In this document: piece after piece, positions 1 through 10,197 of the stretch | Position numbering within the stretch: the stretch's first letter is position 1 | How the letters are laid out: the number at the start of each line of letters is the position of its first letter | Origin: Caldilineaceae bacterium | GTDB lineage: Bacteria > Chloroflexota > Anaerolineae > Caldilineales > Caldilineaceae | DNA: 64,000 nt | Assembly: GCA_020634815.1 (NCBI GenBank) | Contig: JACKBA010000032.1 | Span: 9,290 to 73,289 of the forward strand | Direction: 5' to 3' | Position numbers and translations under genes: made by a program | The notes under the pieces: model-generated | Database searches by the model: none | What the model was told of the DNA's origin: nothing | The model's input: the letters and a program-made list of their open reading frames with translations, nothing else

Positions 1-1337
1 AGCGTCGCCTGCTCCGCCTGAAGTTGCTTGATCTCGCGGAGCAGGTCGGCGGTCGATGCACCGTTCGCGGCCGCAGGCTCGGGCGCAGCCGGGACATCAG
101 GTTCCTCGGGCACGCGAATCGGTTGCGCATTGAACGCCGACGATCCACTTGCCGGTGCTGGCGTTGCAGGGACCGGCGCCGGTCCGCTACCCCCCGCCGG
201 TGCGGATGGTGCGGCAGCGGGCGATGCGGGCGCCGATGCAGCAGGCGGCGCGATGACAGCCGGCGCCGCAGTCTGTGTGGACACCGGCGGCAACGTGGCT
301 GCCGGTGCGCTCTGCACCAAGACGGCCGTGGCACGCGCCGGCGCGGCGGGAGCGGACGCCTGGGCGCCCAGGTCGTACCGGCGCACGACCGCCGCCGTGC
401 GCTGCGACACCAGCTTGACCAGCGCGTCGATGTCATCATCACGGGCGATGATCGCCAGCGCAAAGTGGTCATTGGGAATGCCGGCCCGGATCTGCTCGAT
501 GCGATCGCGGGAAAAGCCGGCATCGTCGACCAGTCGCTGCGTATTGGCGGCATCGGCAGCCAGCTCGATATCGTCGACCCGGCTCATCTGTCCCGTAGCA
601 TCCTTGGCGTATTCGAGCATGCCGAGAATGTTGTATAGCCCGTTCTGCCGGCCATTCTGCACGATGCGTAGCAAGGCACGCAGGTTGTCATAGCCGGGCA
701 CGGACAGGGTCACGAGATCATTTTTATGGGTGGAGAGAGCGTCGAGCATCGCCTGCCGGTCTACTGCCTTTTGGCGCCGGCCAAAGAAGCGCTGAATGCG
801 GCTGAGCATCAGCGCGTTCTGCTGTGCGCGCCAGGAATAGATGACACAGGTACCGGCCAGATGATCGTGCAGGGCGCGGCGCTGTGAATCAAAGACGACC
901 CAGATGAAGCCGATGCCCAGCGTCGCCAGCGAGACGAAATAGCCGGCATAGCGGAGGAATGCCTTGATATAGCTCATCTGTTTGCCATCGACGCGGACGA
1001 TGCGCACGCCCATGACATACTTGCCGATCGTCTGTCCGCCCGCTGTCGACAGAAAGATAAAGTAGATGGGACCGGTCAACACGGCGACGGCAACGACGAT
1101 CCAGTCATAAATCTGACAGAGCATCGACCGTAGAAAGTCCCAGTTGGCGCCCACCGTCACACCGGCCGTACACGACTGTTTGTTGATCCCCAGAAAGAAG
1201 TCTAGCGGAAGGCTGATCGACGCGTTGATGACGAGCGCCGCCACGATGACGATCAGGATGTCGATGATCAGGGCAACGCCGCGCGTGACAATCCCGGCAT
1301 ATTGGCCCATCAGACCGCGGTGGCTATCCGTTCCCAT
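1..1337 (-). CDS. RDD family membrane protein, C-terminus cut by window edge
   Basis: An open frame runs from ATG at 1337 to the left edge without a stop (445 complete codons). Residues 1 to about 175 form an RDD domain: an Arg and Asp near the first membrane segment (GLMGQYAGIVTRGVALIIDI), two further hydrophobic segments, and the motif GQTIGKYVMGVRIVRVDG followed by RYAGYFVS. Next comes a soluble stretch of about 140 residues containing an Asp-rich segment (ARDDDIDALVK), then an Ala/Pro-rich low-complexity linker and the start of a probable coiled coil (LLREIKQLQAEQA). RDD proteins are polytopic membrane proteins of mostly unknown function, some linked to ion transport. The start overlaps the stop of the upstream gene by 14 nt, so the two are probably translationally coupled. 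The linker and following coil are additions to the usual RDD core. Confidence 0.8.
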   Translation of the reverse strand, partial: MGTDSHRGLMGQYAGIVTRGVALIIDILIVIVAALVINASISLPLDFFLGINKQSCTAGVTVGANWDFLRSMLCQIYDWIVVAVAVLTGPIYFIFLSTAGGQTIGKYVMGVRIVRVDGKQMSYIKAFLRYAGYFVSLATLGIGFIWVVFDSQRRALHDHLAGTCVIYSWRAQQNALMLSRIQRFFGRRQKAVDRQAMLDALSTHKNDLVTLSVPGYDNLRALLRIVQNGRQNGLYNILGMLEYAKDATGQMSRVDDIELAADAANTQRLVDDAGFSRDRIEQIRAGIPNDHFALAIIARDDDIDALVKLVSQRTAAVVRRYDLGAQASAPAAPARATAVLVQSAPAATLPPVSTQTAAPAVIAPPAASAPASPAAAPSAPAGGSGPAPVPATPAPASGSSAFNAQPIRVPEEPDVPAAPEPAAANGASTADLLREIKQLQAEQAT

Positions 1338-2175
1338 TTTCGCGCCCCTTCACAAAGTCTGAAGTGAGTTTGCCCGCTTCGGCGCGCCGCTGGATATCCG
1401 CATCGGGCGACGGCAGGTCCTCGCGCGGCTTCATCCGGAAAATGCCGCGCACGATGGCATCCACGACGGAGTCGCCGGTGACCGTGCGCTCGCGTACCTC
1501 GTCGCGCATCTGCCCGGCCAGGCTGAGGCTCTGTCCCTGCACCAGGTTCTGCACCGAGGTCGGATGGGCGTTGAGGTAGTCGATGTAGGTGTCGCCTTGC
1601 GTGCGGATGAGCGGCTGTACCTGGTCCGGGTTCTGGTTGAGGTACTGGATGTATTGGCCGGCCTGGGCGCGGATCAGTGCCTGCACCTGCGGGTCGTTGA
1701 CCAACTCGGGCAGAATGGCCTCCACCTGCCGGCGCACCAGTTGCTGCACGGCCGGGTTCTCGCCGAGCACCGGTAGAATGCGCGCGACCTGCGCATCGAT
1801 GAGGCTGGTTACTTCCGGGTTGTCGGCGAGATAGTCGAGCACGCTGCTGATGATGCCGTCGAGCGTATAGGCCACGGCGTTGTTGCCCAGAATCAGCCCG
1901 CTGCGCCCGCGCGCTTCCAGCGTGCCGGCCGCCTGCTCGACGCGATCGGTGACCGCGCTCACCGGCTTCTTCACGGCGGCCGTTACCCCCATTTCGTCGA
2001 GCGGCTTTACCAGCGGCTCGGCCACGCGGTCGACGGTCTCCCAGACGCGGCGGTTGGCGTCGGCGACTGCGGCAAGACCATCATCGACCAACTCGACCGC
2101 GGTCAATGCCGTCCCGATTGCCAGATTCGTGAGTCGTCCCAAAATGGAGCGGCGTCCGCCGGACGATTTGGCCAT
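1324..2175 (-). CDS. Helical-repeat protein of unknown function
   Basis: A 283-residue protein of no recognised family. I chose ATG 2175 because AGGGGG lies 6 nt upstream; an in-frame upstream start would fall near the promoter. The N-terminus is basic (AKSSGGRRS). The middle (about residues 125-235) contains about five degenerate repeats of 21-22 residues with the pattern N/D/H-P, a few residues, L-I/V, two residues, Q, then a hydrophobic helix end (for example NPAVQQLVRRQVEAILPEL). This suggests stacked amphipathic helices. No signal peptide is evident. It is the first gene of a two-gene unit with the RDD membrane protein, so a role at the membrane is possible, but that is inference. Confidence 0.75.
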   Translation of the reverse strand: MAKSSGGRRSILGRLTNLAIGTALTAVELVDDGLAAVADANRRVWETVDRVAEPLVKPLDEMGVTAAVKKPVSAVTDRVEQAAGTLEARGRSGLILGNNAVAYTLDGIISSVLDYLADNPEVTSLIDAQVARILPVLGENPAVQQLVRRQVEAILPELVNDPQVQALIRAQAGQYIQYLNQNPDQVQPLIRTQGDTYIDYLNAHPTSVQNLVQGQSLSLAGQMRDEVRERTVTGDSVVDAIVRGIFRMKPREDLPSPDADIQRRAEAGKLTSDFVKGRENGNG

Positions 2176-2212
2176 ATTTCCCCCTTTTGGCTTGCTGCCC
2201 TTTGACAACAAG

Positions 2213-2241
2213 ATTATACCCGCCAACCCGCAGCTTGTGAA
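2213..2241 (-). promoter_or_regulatory. Sigma70-type promoter for the helical-repeat/RDD pair
   Basis: On the minus strand TTCACA (2241-2236) is followed after 17 nt by a perfect TATAAT (2218-2213), about 38 nt before the chosen ATG at 2175. Confidence 0.7.
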
Positions 2242-2274
2242 CCGGTGAATCGACGGGGCAGCAGTTGTGCCCGT

Positions 2275-2496
2275 CTAGCGGAAGAGACGGCCGATGACAT
2301 TCAGCAGCACGGTGAGCAGAATACTAACCAGGATCATGGTGCCGATCGGCGCGTACAGGGTGAAATTGTCGCGTTTGACGACGATGTCGCCGGGCAGGTT
2401 ACCAAACCAGGGCAGACGCGCGCCCAGCATCAGCAACGCGCCCACCAGCAGCAGTCCGGCGCCGGCCATGATCAGAAGTTTGCCCAGTTCGTTCAT
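2275..2496 (-). CDS. DUF2905 small membrane protein
   Basis: A 73-residue protein, the usual size for DUF2905. It has an N-terminal membrane helix (LLIMAGAGLLLVGALLML), the family-typical segment WFGNLPGDIVVKRDNF and a C-terminal hydrophobic helix ending near VIGRLFR. The function is unknown; the family is a widespread two-helix inner-membrane protein. No Shine-Dalgarno is visible. A TACAAT box overlaps the alternative ATG at 2505, so transcription would begin near 2497 and translation at 2496 may be leaderless. That is why I chose 2496. Confidence 0.8.
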   Translation of the reverse strand: MNELGKLLIMAGAGLLLVGALLMLGARLPWFGNLPGDIVVKRDNFTLYAPIGTMILVSILLTVLLNVIGRLFR

Positions 2497-2539
2497 TGCC
2501 GCCATTGTAGCACAGTGCGAAATTCGCCGCGCCATATGC

Positions 2540-2568
2540 TTGACAATCGGATCGCCACTCGCTATACT
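2540..2568 (+). promoter_or_regulatory. Promoter of the trp operon
   Basis: TTGACA (2540-2545), a 17-nt spacer and TATACT (2563-2568) form a near-consensus sigma70-type promoter. Transcription would start near 2575, just before the T-box leader. Confidence 0.85.
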
Positions 2569-2581
2569 TTCCCACAATCGA

Positions 2582-2907
2582 ACATCAAGTAACGACGTTG
2601 AACCGGACGAGTAACGGTCGAAGCGAGCTTCAGAGAGCCTTCGGTAGCTGAAAAGAAGGCAGCGGCGCAGACAGTGAATGGACCGGGGAGTCGAAGGACG
2701 AACGGCACGTAGCCCAGTAGTCTATTCCGGAGACGCCACCGTTATCAAGGCGCGGAGAATCGGAGCGGTTGCTCCCGTTCTCGCAGAGTGAGACTGGCAC
2801 CGATCCTGCGTTTCACCGCAGGATTTTTTTATTGCCCGTCTAAGCGGGGTGGCACCGCGGGGGAATCAAAACCCTCGTCCCTGAAGTGGGGATGGGGGTT
2901 TTTCTAT
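2582..2907 (+). promoter_or_regulatory. T-box leader (tryptophan specifier) of the trp operon
   Basis: The conserved T-box core GGGTGGCACCGCG lies at 2847-2859. It is followed by an intrinsic terminator: arm 2868-2881, complementary G-rich arm 2888-2898, then a T run to 2903. Stem I covers about 2590-2700 and contains an AGAGAG-type element near 2632 and a likely specifier TGG at 2679-2681 in the context GTGAA-TGG-ACC. The tRNA-binding UGGN is TGGC, which would pair with a G discriminator base followed by CCA; bacterial tRNA-Trp normally carries G73. In known T-boxes, uncharged tRNA stabilises the antiterminator and permits transcription, so trp genes would be induced by Trp starvation. An extra terminator-like hairpin lies at 2803-2830. 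The specifier assignment needs a covariance-model fold. Confidence 0.88.
2803..2830 (+). terminator. Terminator-like hairpin inside the T-box leader
   Basis: A perfect 8-bp stem ATCCTGCG/CGCAGGAT with a 6-nt loop is followed directly by a run of seven T residues. By position it may be stem III of the T-box, but it has the form of an intrinsic terminator. Confidence 0.55.
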
Positions 2908-2917
2908 TGGAGAAAAG

Positions 2918-3017
2918 GGAGATTAGAGATTCAGAGATTGGAGATTGGAGGATAGGCAAGAGCGTCCTTGGCGCCGCGCACCAATCTCCAATCTCTACTC
3001 TCCAATCTCCACTCTCA
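2918..3017 (+). repeat. Inverted repeat of GAGATTGG words before trpE
   Basis: The left arm (about 2919-2952) repeats GAGATT(A/G)G-like words. The right arm (about 2980-3017) repeats CCAATCTC words and is its near-complete reverse complement. The roughly 30-nt loop contains a short GGCGCC palindrome. The element sits between the T-box terminator and the trpE Shine-Dalgarno (AAGGAG, 3021-3026). A related element lies at 5628-5727. Confidence 0.8.
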
Positions 3018-3032
3018 ACCAAGGAGTTCAAA

Positions 3033-4553
3033 ATGGCCGCAACGTACAAACCATCGCTTGACGAAGTACGCGAATTGGCAGGGCTGGGCAACATCATCCC
3101 GATCTACCGCGAGTTGCCGGCCGACCTGGAGACGCCGGTGTCGGTCTATCTCAAGCTGTGCGGGCAGGGCAGCAGCAACGGCCGCGGCCCGAGTTTCTTG
3201 CTGGAGTCGGTGGAAAAGGGCGAGCAACTGGGGCGTTACAGCTTCATCGGCGTCCATGCACCCATGACCATCACCGCGCACGGCGACAAGGTGACCATCG
3301 GCGGCGCGGGCGGCACGGTGCTGGAAACGCGCACAGGCGACCCGCTGGGCGTCGTGCACGAGCTGATGGCGCATCGCAAGCCGGCGCCGGTGCCGGGCCT
3401 GCCGCGCTTCAACGGCGGCGTCGTCGGCTACTTCGGCTATGATCTCGTGCGCTTCATGGAGCGGCTGCCCGCCACGGCGCGCACCGACCTGCACGTGCCC
3501 GACATGGCGCTGATGATGGCCGACAACCTGGTCGTCTTCGACCACGTGCGCCATCGCATCACCGTCATCGCCAACCTGCGCGTCGAGGCCGACCTGCGCG
3601 CCGCCTACGCCGACGCCGTGGCGCGCATCGACCACATCATCGCCGACCTGCGCAAGCCGCTGACGCCGCCGGTCCCACAGGAGCTGCCCGCCGGCGACCA
3701 GTGGCGCAGCAACTTCACCCAGACCGACTACGAGGGCATGGTGCGCGCCGCCAAGGAATACATCGCCGCCGGCGACATCTTCCAGGTGGTGCTGAGCCAG
3801 CGCCTGTCGCGGCAGACCGAGGCCGACCCGTTCACGATCTACCGCGCGCTGCGCATGCTCAACCCGTCGCCCTACATGTTCTTCCTGGACTTCAAGGGCG
3901 TGGCGGAGATCGGCGGCGAACCGCTGCGGCTCATCGGCTCCAGCCCCGAGATGCACGTGCGCCTTGAGGATGGCTACGCGCACCTGCACCCGATTGCCGG
4001 GACGCGCTGGCGCGGCAAGACCGAGGAGGAGGACGCCGCCCTGGCCGAGGACCTGCTGGCCGACCCCAAAGAGCGCGCCGAGCATGTCATGCTGGTCGAC
4101 CTGGGGCGCAATGACCTGGGCCGCGTCTCGGAGTACGGCAGCGTCACCGTGCCGCTGATGATGGCGGTGGAGCGCTACAGCCACGTCATGCACATCGTCA
4201 GCGATGTGCGCGGCAAGGTGCGGCCCGAGCACGATGCGTTCAGCCTGCTGCGCGCCACCTTCCCGGCCGGCACGCTGAGCGGCGCACCCAAGATCCGCGC
4301 CATGGAGATCATCGAGGAACTGGAAGGAATGCGGCGCGGCGTCTATGCCGGCGCCGTCGGGTATATCGACAACGACGGGGCGATGGATACCTGCATCGCA
4401 ATCCGCACCATCGTCATGCAAGGCAACACCTGCCACCTGCAAGCCGGCGCCGGCATCGTCGCCGACAGCGACCCGGCCTACGAGTTCAACGAGTCGATGA
4501 ACAAGCTGAAGGCGCTGGCGGTTGCAGTGGAGCAAGCGGAGCGCGGGATATAA
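3033..4553 (+). CDS. trpE: Anthranilate synthase component I
   Basis: Converts chorismate and ammonia (or TrpG-supplied glutamine nitrogen) to anthranilate, the first committed step of tryptophan synthesis. The protein has 506 residues, a normal TrpE length. ATG 3033 is preceded by AAGGAG at 3021-3026. The N-terminal domain carries the LLES feedback motif (SFLLESVEKGEQLGRYSFIG), which in known enzymes binds inhibitory Trp. The chorismate-binding domain shows GDIFQVVLSQR, LIGSSPEM, HPIAGTRWRG, LVDLGRNDLGRV, TLSGAPKIRAMEIIEELE and GAVGYIDNDG. The gene follows the T-box, so it should respond both to Trp feedback on the enzyme and to tRNA charging. The trpS Shine-Dalgarno starts inside its stop codon. 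Confidence 0.97.
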   Translation: MAATYKPSLDEVRELAGLGNIIPIYRELPADLETPVSVYLKLCGQGSSNGRGPSFLLESVEKGEQLGRYSFIGVHAPMTITAHGDKVTIGGAGGTVLETRTGDPLGVVHELMAHRKPAPVPGLPRFNGGVVGYFGYDLVRFMERLPATARTDLHVPDMALMMADNLVVFDHVRHRITVIANLRVEADLRAAYADAVARIDHIIADLRKPLTPPVPQELPAGDQWRSNFTQTDYEGMVRAAKEYIAAGDIFQVVLSQRLSRQTEADPFTIYRALRMLNPSPYMFFLDFKGVAEIGGEPLRLIGSSPEMHVRLEDGYAHLHPIAGTRWRGKTEEEDAALAEDLLADPKERAEHVMLVDLGRNDLGRVSEYGSVTVPLMMAVERYSHVMHIVSDVRGKVRPEHDAFSLLRATFPAGTLSGAPKIRAMEIIEELEGMRRGVYAGAVGYIDNDGAMDTCIAIRTIVMQGNTCHLQAGAGIVADSDPAYEFNESMNKLKALAVAVEQAERGI

Positions 4554-4566
4554 GGAGAAAAAAGAA

Positions 4567-5625
<1,059 letters not shown>

Positions 5626-5627
5626 GA

Positions 5628-5727
5628 GATTGGAGATTGGAAACTAGAGATTGGAGATTGGCGCTTGCACGCCGGGTTATCGCAGTTCCCCCAATCTCTA
5701 ATCTCTAATCTCCAGTCTCAACTCTCC
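5628..5727 (+). repeat. Inverted repeat of GAGATTGG words before trpG
   Basis: The left arm (5628-5661) is a run of GAGATTGG words and the right arm (about 5690-5727) a run of CCAATCTC/TAATCTC words, with a loop of about 30 nt between. It is the same family as 2918-3017 and again ends shortly before the Shine-Dalgarno of the next gene. Confidence 0.8.
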
Positions 5728-5748
5728 ATACCAAACAGGAGATTCGGC

Positions 5749-6342
5749 ATGATCGCCGTCATCGACAATTACGACAGTTTCACCTACAATCTCGTGCAGT
5801 TCCTGGGCGAACTCGTGCAGCACGTTCCCGTGCACGGCGAACTCAACGCTGAGATTCGCGTCTGGCGCAACGACGAGATCGACGTCGAGGAGTTGGCCGA
5901 GCTGCACCCGACGCACATCGTCATCAGCCCCGGGCCGGGCTCGCCGGACAAGGACAGCGGCGTGAGCAACGACGTTATCCGCGTGCTGGGCGAGACCACG
6001 CCGATCCTGGGCGTCTGCCTGGGCCAGCAGTGCATGGGCTATGTCTTCGGCGGCGAGGTCGTGCGGGCGCCGCGGCTCATGCACGGTAAGGTTAGCCCGG
6101 TGCATCACAAGGGGACCGGCGTCTTCAAGGGCCTGCCCAGCCCCATGACCGCCACGCGCTATCACAGCCTCATCGTCGCCGAGCCGCTGCCCGACGTGCT
6201 GGAGGTGACCGCCTTCACCGCCGACGGCGAGCTCATGGGCATCCGCCACAAGACGCTGCCGATCCACGGCGTGCAATTTCACCCGGAGAGCATCCTGACG
6301 GAACATGGGAAAGATCTGCTGGCGAACTTTCTGAGGATGTAG
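5749..6342 (+). CDS. trpG: Anthranilate synthase component II (glutamine amidotransferase)
   Basis: Class I glutamine amidotransferase that supplies ammonia to TrpE. The 197-residue length is normal for a stand-alone TrpG. Visible motifs are the N-terminal IDNYDSFTYNLVQFLGEL, the oxyanion-region ISPGPGSPD, the nucleophile Cys near residue 90 in GVCLGQQCMGYVFGG, and the His/Glu pair in VQFHPESILTEHG. The segment MTATRYHSLIV is typical of TrpG/PabA. ATG 5749 follows CAGGAG. It is separated from trpS by the GAGATTGG hairpin. TrpG may also serve a PabB elsewhere in the genome, which cannot be judged here. Confidence 0.96.
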   Translation: MIAVIDNYDSFTYNLVQFLGELVQHVPVHGELNAEIRVWRNDEIDVEELAELHPTHIVISPGPGSPDKDSGVSNDVIRVLGETTPILGVCLGQQCMGYVFGGEVVRAPRLMHGKVSPVHHKGTGVFKGLPSPMTATRYHSLIVAEPLPDVLEVTAFTADGELMGIRHKTLPIHGVQFHPESILTEHGKDLLANFLRM

Positions 6343-6348
6343 TTTGGG

Positions 6349-6577
6349 GATGAGGGCATGAGAGGATGACAAGATGAGGGGATGAGGGGATGAGGGGATG
6401 AGGGGATGAGGGCATGAGAGGATGACAAGATGAGGGGGTGAGGGGGAGACGGGCCGAATGGTTAATGGTCAACGGCCAATGGTCAATGGTCGAAGCCCAG
6501 TCGTCCTCTCATCCAGACATCTTGTCATTCCCTCATCTTGTCATCTTGTCACCCCCTCATCTTGTCATCTTCTCATC
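6349..6577 (+). repeat. Large inverted repeat of GATGAGGG/GATGACAA words
   Basis: The left side (6349-6450) repeats GATGAGGG and GATGACAAG words. It includes a direct duplication of about 33 bp starting at 6349 and again at 6405. The right side (about 6506-6577) repeats CTCATCTTGTCATCTTGTC words, the reverse complement. The centre (about 6458-6492) carries a second word family, AATGGTCA/AATGGTTA. It fills the whole trpG-kinase spacer; no other gene is seen there. Confidence 0.8.
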
Positions 6578-6588
6578 GTGCAAGACAC

Positions 6589-7617
6589 ATGACAGACGAC
6601 CTGACCACCGCCATCCACACCTATCTCACCACCGCGCCGGCCAGCGGCTTTGCCGGGCAGGAGGTACGCGTGGTCGATGCATGGCGCGGCAGCGACAACC
6701 TGCTGTGGCGTATCGATGCCGGCGGTGAGGATGCAATCGTCAAGCTCTACCTTGACGCAGGGCAGGCGCGCGGGCGCAGACAGCTCGATGGACAGCGCGT
6801 CTTTGCCCCGCTCAGCCTGGCACCGGAGCCGCTCTGGTTCGACCGCTATCCCGATGGGCTGGCACGGCAGGTGCTCGTCTACCGCTGGGCGGCTGGTCGC
6901 AATGCAAGCGCCGGCAATCGCGATGACCTGGCGGCACTGGCAGCGGGCGCAGCAGCCATACACAATCACGACGCCAGCACCGTGCGTCGAATCTCGCCGC
7001 ACGCGATCAATCTGAACTACTTCTGGCGCATCCTGGCAGGCGGGTTGACGCCGGCTCTACGTTGGTTGGAGGAAGCGGGCTGCCCGCGTATGGCAGAGCT
7101 TGTGCGCGCAATGGAGACGAGCGCTTCGGCGCTCGTTGCTGACACATCTCCGTTGTGGCAAGATTCACTTCCGGCGCCTATCCATGGCGACCTACAGCTA
7201 GAGCACGCACTGATCCAGGGGTCACGCGTCCGGCTACTCGATTGGGAACTGTTCGGTCTGGGCGACCCGGCGCTAGAAATTGCGACGTTCCTACACAGAG
7301 AGCGCGCCTTGCCAGGCTCGGCGCAACACAAACATTTTCTGGCATCGTATCTGGCGCACAGAGACGATGCAGCCCTGGCCGCACGTATCGCGGTCTATGA
7401 CCGTATCTTGCCGCTGAGCGATCTTGCCTTTCTGATAGATGGTGTACGCAAGCTTTCGCCCGCCGAGCGTGCGTCCGCGGAGTTTGCCTCCACTGTACCG
7501 GATCTGGGAAACTTGTTGCGGCGTGCAACCGACGACGCGCTCGCTGCGCTGGCACTTGCAGACTGGAGCGCAGTCGCGGCTGATGAAATTGACTTGCTGC
7601 TCAAACCAAACCCTTGA
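6589..7617 (+). CDS. Phosphotransferase-fold kinase (APH/choline-kinase superfamily)
   Basis: A 342-residue protein of the aminoglycoside phosphotransferase/choline kinase/homoserine kinase superfamily. The N-lobe shows DNLLWRIDAGGEDAIVKLYL, with the ATP-binding Lys in IVKLYL. The catalytic loop is IHGDLQLEHALI (His-Gly-Asp; the usual Asn is replaced by His) and the metal-binding motif is LLDWELFGLGDPALEIA. The substrate is unknown: homoserine, a sugar, choline or a small antibiotic are all possible. ATG 6589 has no strong Shine-Dalgarno (CAAGACAC upstream). It lies inside the trp operon in the same direction. The catalytic-loop Asn-to-His change deserves checking against close relatives. Confidence 0.82.
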   Translation: MTDDLTTAIHTYLTTAPASGFAGQEVRVVDAWRGSDNLLWRIDAGGEDAIVKLYLDAGQARGRRQLDGQRVFAPLSLAPEPLWFDRYPDGLARQVLVYRWAAGRNASAGNRDDLAALAAGAAAIHNHDASTVRRISPHAINLNYFWRILAGGLTPALRWLEEAGCPRMAELVRAMETSASALVADTSPLWQDSLPAPIHGDLQLEHALIQGSRVRLLDWELFGLGDPALEIATFLHRERALPGSAQHKHFLASYLAHRDDAALAARIAVYDRILPLSDLAFLIDGVRKLSPAERASAEFASTVPDLGNLLRRATDDALAALALADWSAVAADEIDLLLKPNP

Positions 7618-7634
7618 CATGAGGAGCTTATCGC

Positions 7635-8657
7635 ATGAACCCTGACATTCAGTACTCTGAGTTACTGCAAGACAGCATGCGCGTCGTCCGATCACACAAG
7701 AAACTGTGGATCTTGGGTATGCTCGCCGCAATTGTCACCGGGCAGAGCAACATCAACGTCACCTACCAGACGCGCCAGCCGGTCAACGTAACACAGGCAC
7801 AGCTTTCCCAGCCGATGATAAGCCTATTCCTCGGCGAAAACTGGCAACGGTTGGTCCCGATTTTCATAGTGCTTGCCGCGCTATCCATCGCCTGGATGAT
7901 CATTGCACTCATCATTGGCGCGTGGGTGCAAGGTGCGCAGATTGAAGCTGTAGTGGATGTCGTCCTGGACAAACGGCTATCCATCAGGTCTGCACTCGGC
8001 CGCGCCTGGCGGCGCATCGGCACACTCGTTGGCATCAACCTGGTGGCCGTCGCGCCCGTGTTGGCGATACTGGCACTGATGACCATCACCTTCGCACCCA
8101 TCATTTCAACCTTGCTCCTTCGACCGATCCAGGAGCTTGGCCAGATGGAAGAAGGCGCGATGTTTTCCATGTTCGCGCCGTTCCTCTGTATGGTGCCTAT
8201 TCTGCTCTGCATCGGCCTGCCGCTCATGCTGATCCTGGGAGTGTTTCAGGTCTATGCGCAACGCTCCTGTATGGTGGAGTATCTTGGCATCGTAGCAGCC
8301 TACCGCCGCGCAGGCGGTCTGATCCGCCGCCATCTGGGCCATACACTGCTAACCGTCGTGATCCTGTTTGCGTTTGGCGTGTTATTGGCTGCGATTATGA
8401 CAGTGCCAGCCATGATCTTCTGGATGCCAGTCGCGCAGGCGATGCAAGACGGCGTCTGGACAGCGGGCGTAGTCATGTCGGCGCTGTGTTTCACGCCCTT
8501 CTGGCTGATCATCAACGTCGGGTTGGGCGGCCTGGTTATGGCGTTTGGTTCGACCTTGTGGACACGACTCTATCTCACGTTCATCGTAAACGAAGAGCCC
8601 TCCACCGGCTTGCCGCCTGCCCAACTACCGTCTACACCTTCGCTCCCGACAATGTGA
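7635..8657 (+). CDS. Polytopic membrane protein of unknown function
   Basis: A 340-residue protein with about six membrane segments (near residues 25-40, 75-100, 135-160, 178-205, 235-260 and 270-310). It begins MNPDIQYSELLQDSMRVVRS, a cytoplasmic amphipathic start seen in many uncharacterised membrane proteins related to the glycerophosphodiester-phosphodiesterase membrane domain. GAGGAG lies 10 nt before ATG 7635. It sits between the kinase and trpD, 17 nt after the kinase stop, so it belongs to the trp transcript. A transport or envelope role is possible, but nothing in the sequence specifies a substrate. Confidence 0.75.
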   Translation: MNPDIQYSELLQDSMRVVRSHKKLWILGMLAAIVTGQSNINVTYQTRQPVNVTQAQLSQPMISLFLGENWQRLVPIFIVLAALSIAWMIIALIIGAWVQGAQIEAVVDVVLDKRLSIRSALGRAWRRIGTLVGINLVAVAPVLAILALMTITFAPIISTLLLRPIQELGQMEEGAMFSMFAPFLCMVPILLCIGLPLMLILGVFQVYAQRSCMVEYLGIVAAYRRAGGLIRRHLGHTLLTVVILFAFGVLLAAIMTVPAMIFWMPVAQAMQDGVWTAGVVMSALCFTPFWLIINVGLGGLVMAFGSTLWTRLYLTFIVNEEPSTGLPPAQLPSTPSLPTM

Positions 8658-8684
8658 TACAACTGATCCGAGGAGAACGATCAC

Positions 8685-9719
<1,035 letters not shown>

Positions 9720-9731
9720 GGAGCAAGACGC

Positions 9732-9959
9732 GTGGAACGACAGATCAAGATCATCGTTGAGAAACACAGTGACGGTTATGTCGCCTACCCGCTGGGGTTG
9801 CGCGGCGTCGTAGTTGGCGAAGGCGATAGCTACGAGGGCGCGCTGGCCGACGTGCGATCCGCGATTCTCTTCCATCTCGAGACCTTTGGCGCAGACGCGC
9901 TGAGCGATGAGACCCCGGTGCTGGAAGCTTTTGTTGCGGAGGCAGCCGTACCGGTCTGA
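9732..9959 (+). CDS. hicB: HicB-family antitoxin
   Basis: A 75-residue protein with the HicB partial-RNase-H fold signature: short beta strands, DGYVAYPLGLRGVVVGEGDSYEGALADVRSAI, and a following helix. No DNA-binding domain extends beyond it, so autoregulation through an own HTH is unlikely. Family members bind and neutralise HicA toxin. GTG 9732 is preceded by AAGGAG (9719-9724). Its TGA overlaps the hicA ATG by one base. The pair lies inside the trp operon between trpD and trpC. Confidence 0.85.
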   Translation: MERQIKIIVEKHSDGYVAYPLGLRGVVVGEGDSYEGALADVRSAILFHLETFGADALSDETPVLEAFVAEAAVPV

Positions 9960-10197
9960 TGCCCAAGTTTCCCGTCGACGCGCCAAAGGCGCGCGTGATT
10001 GCTGCGCTGGAAGCCCTGGGCTTTGTCGTCGTGCGCGAAGGCAATCACATTGCCATGCTGCGCAAGAACGCCGACGGCACATCGACACCGCTCACGATGC
10101 CCAACCATCGCACCATCAAGGGATCTACTCTGCGCACGATTCTGACACAAGCCAACATCACGCGCGAAGACTTCCTGAACGAATACGAAAAACACAA

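Noticed and set aside
24..693. Plus-strand frames over the RDD gene region
   Set aside because: Low-complexity Ala/Gly/Arg translations opposite a strong minus-strand gene.
2200..2220. Plus-strand promoter (TTGACA near 2202)
   Set aside because: The distance to the next TATA-like box is far too short, and no plus-strand gene follows; the site is explained by the minus-strand promoter.
3015..4535. 506-codon minus-strand frame opposite trpE
   Set aside because: It mirrors trpE codon phase, has His/Val/Asp-rich composition and no start signal.
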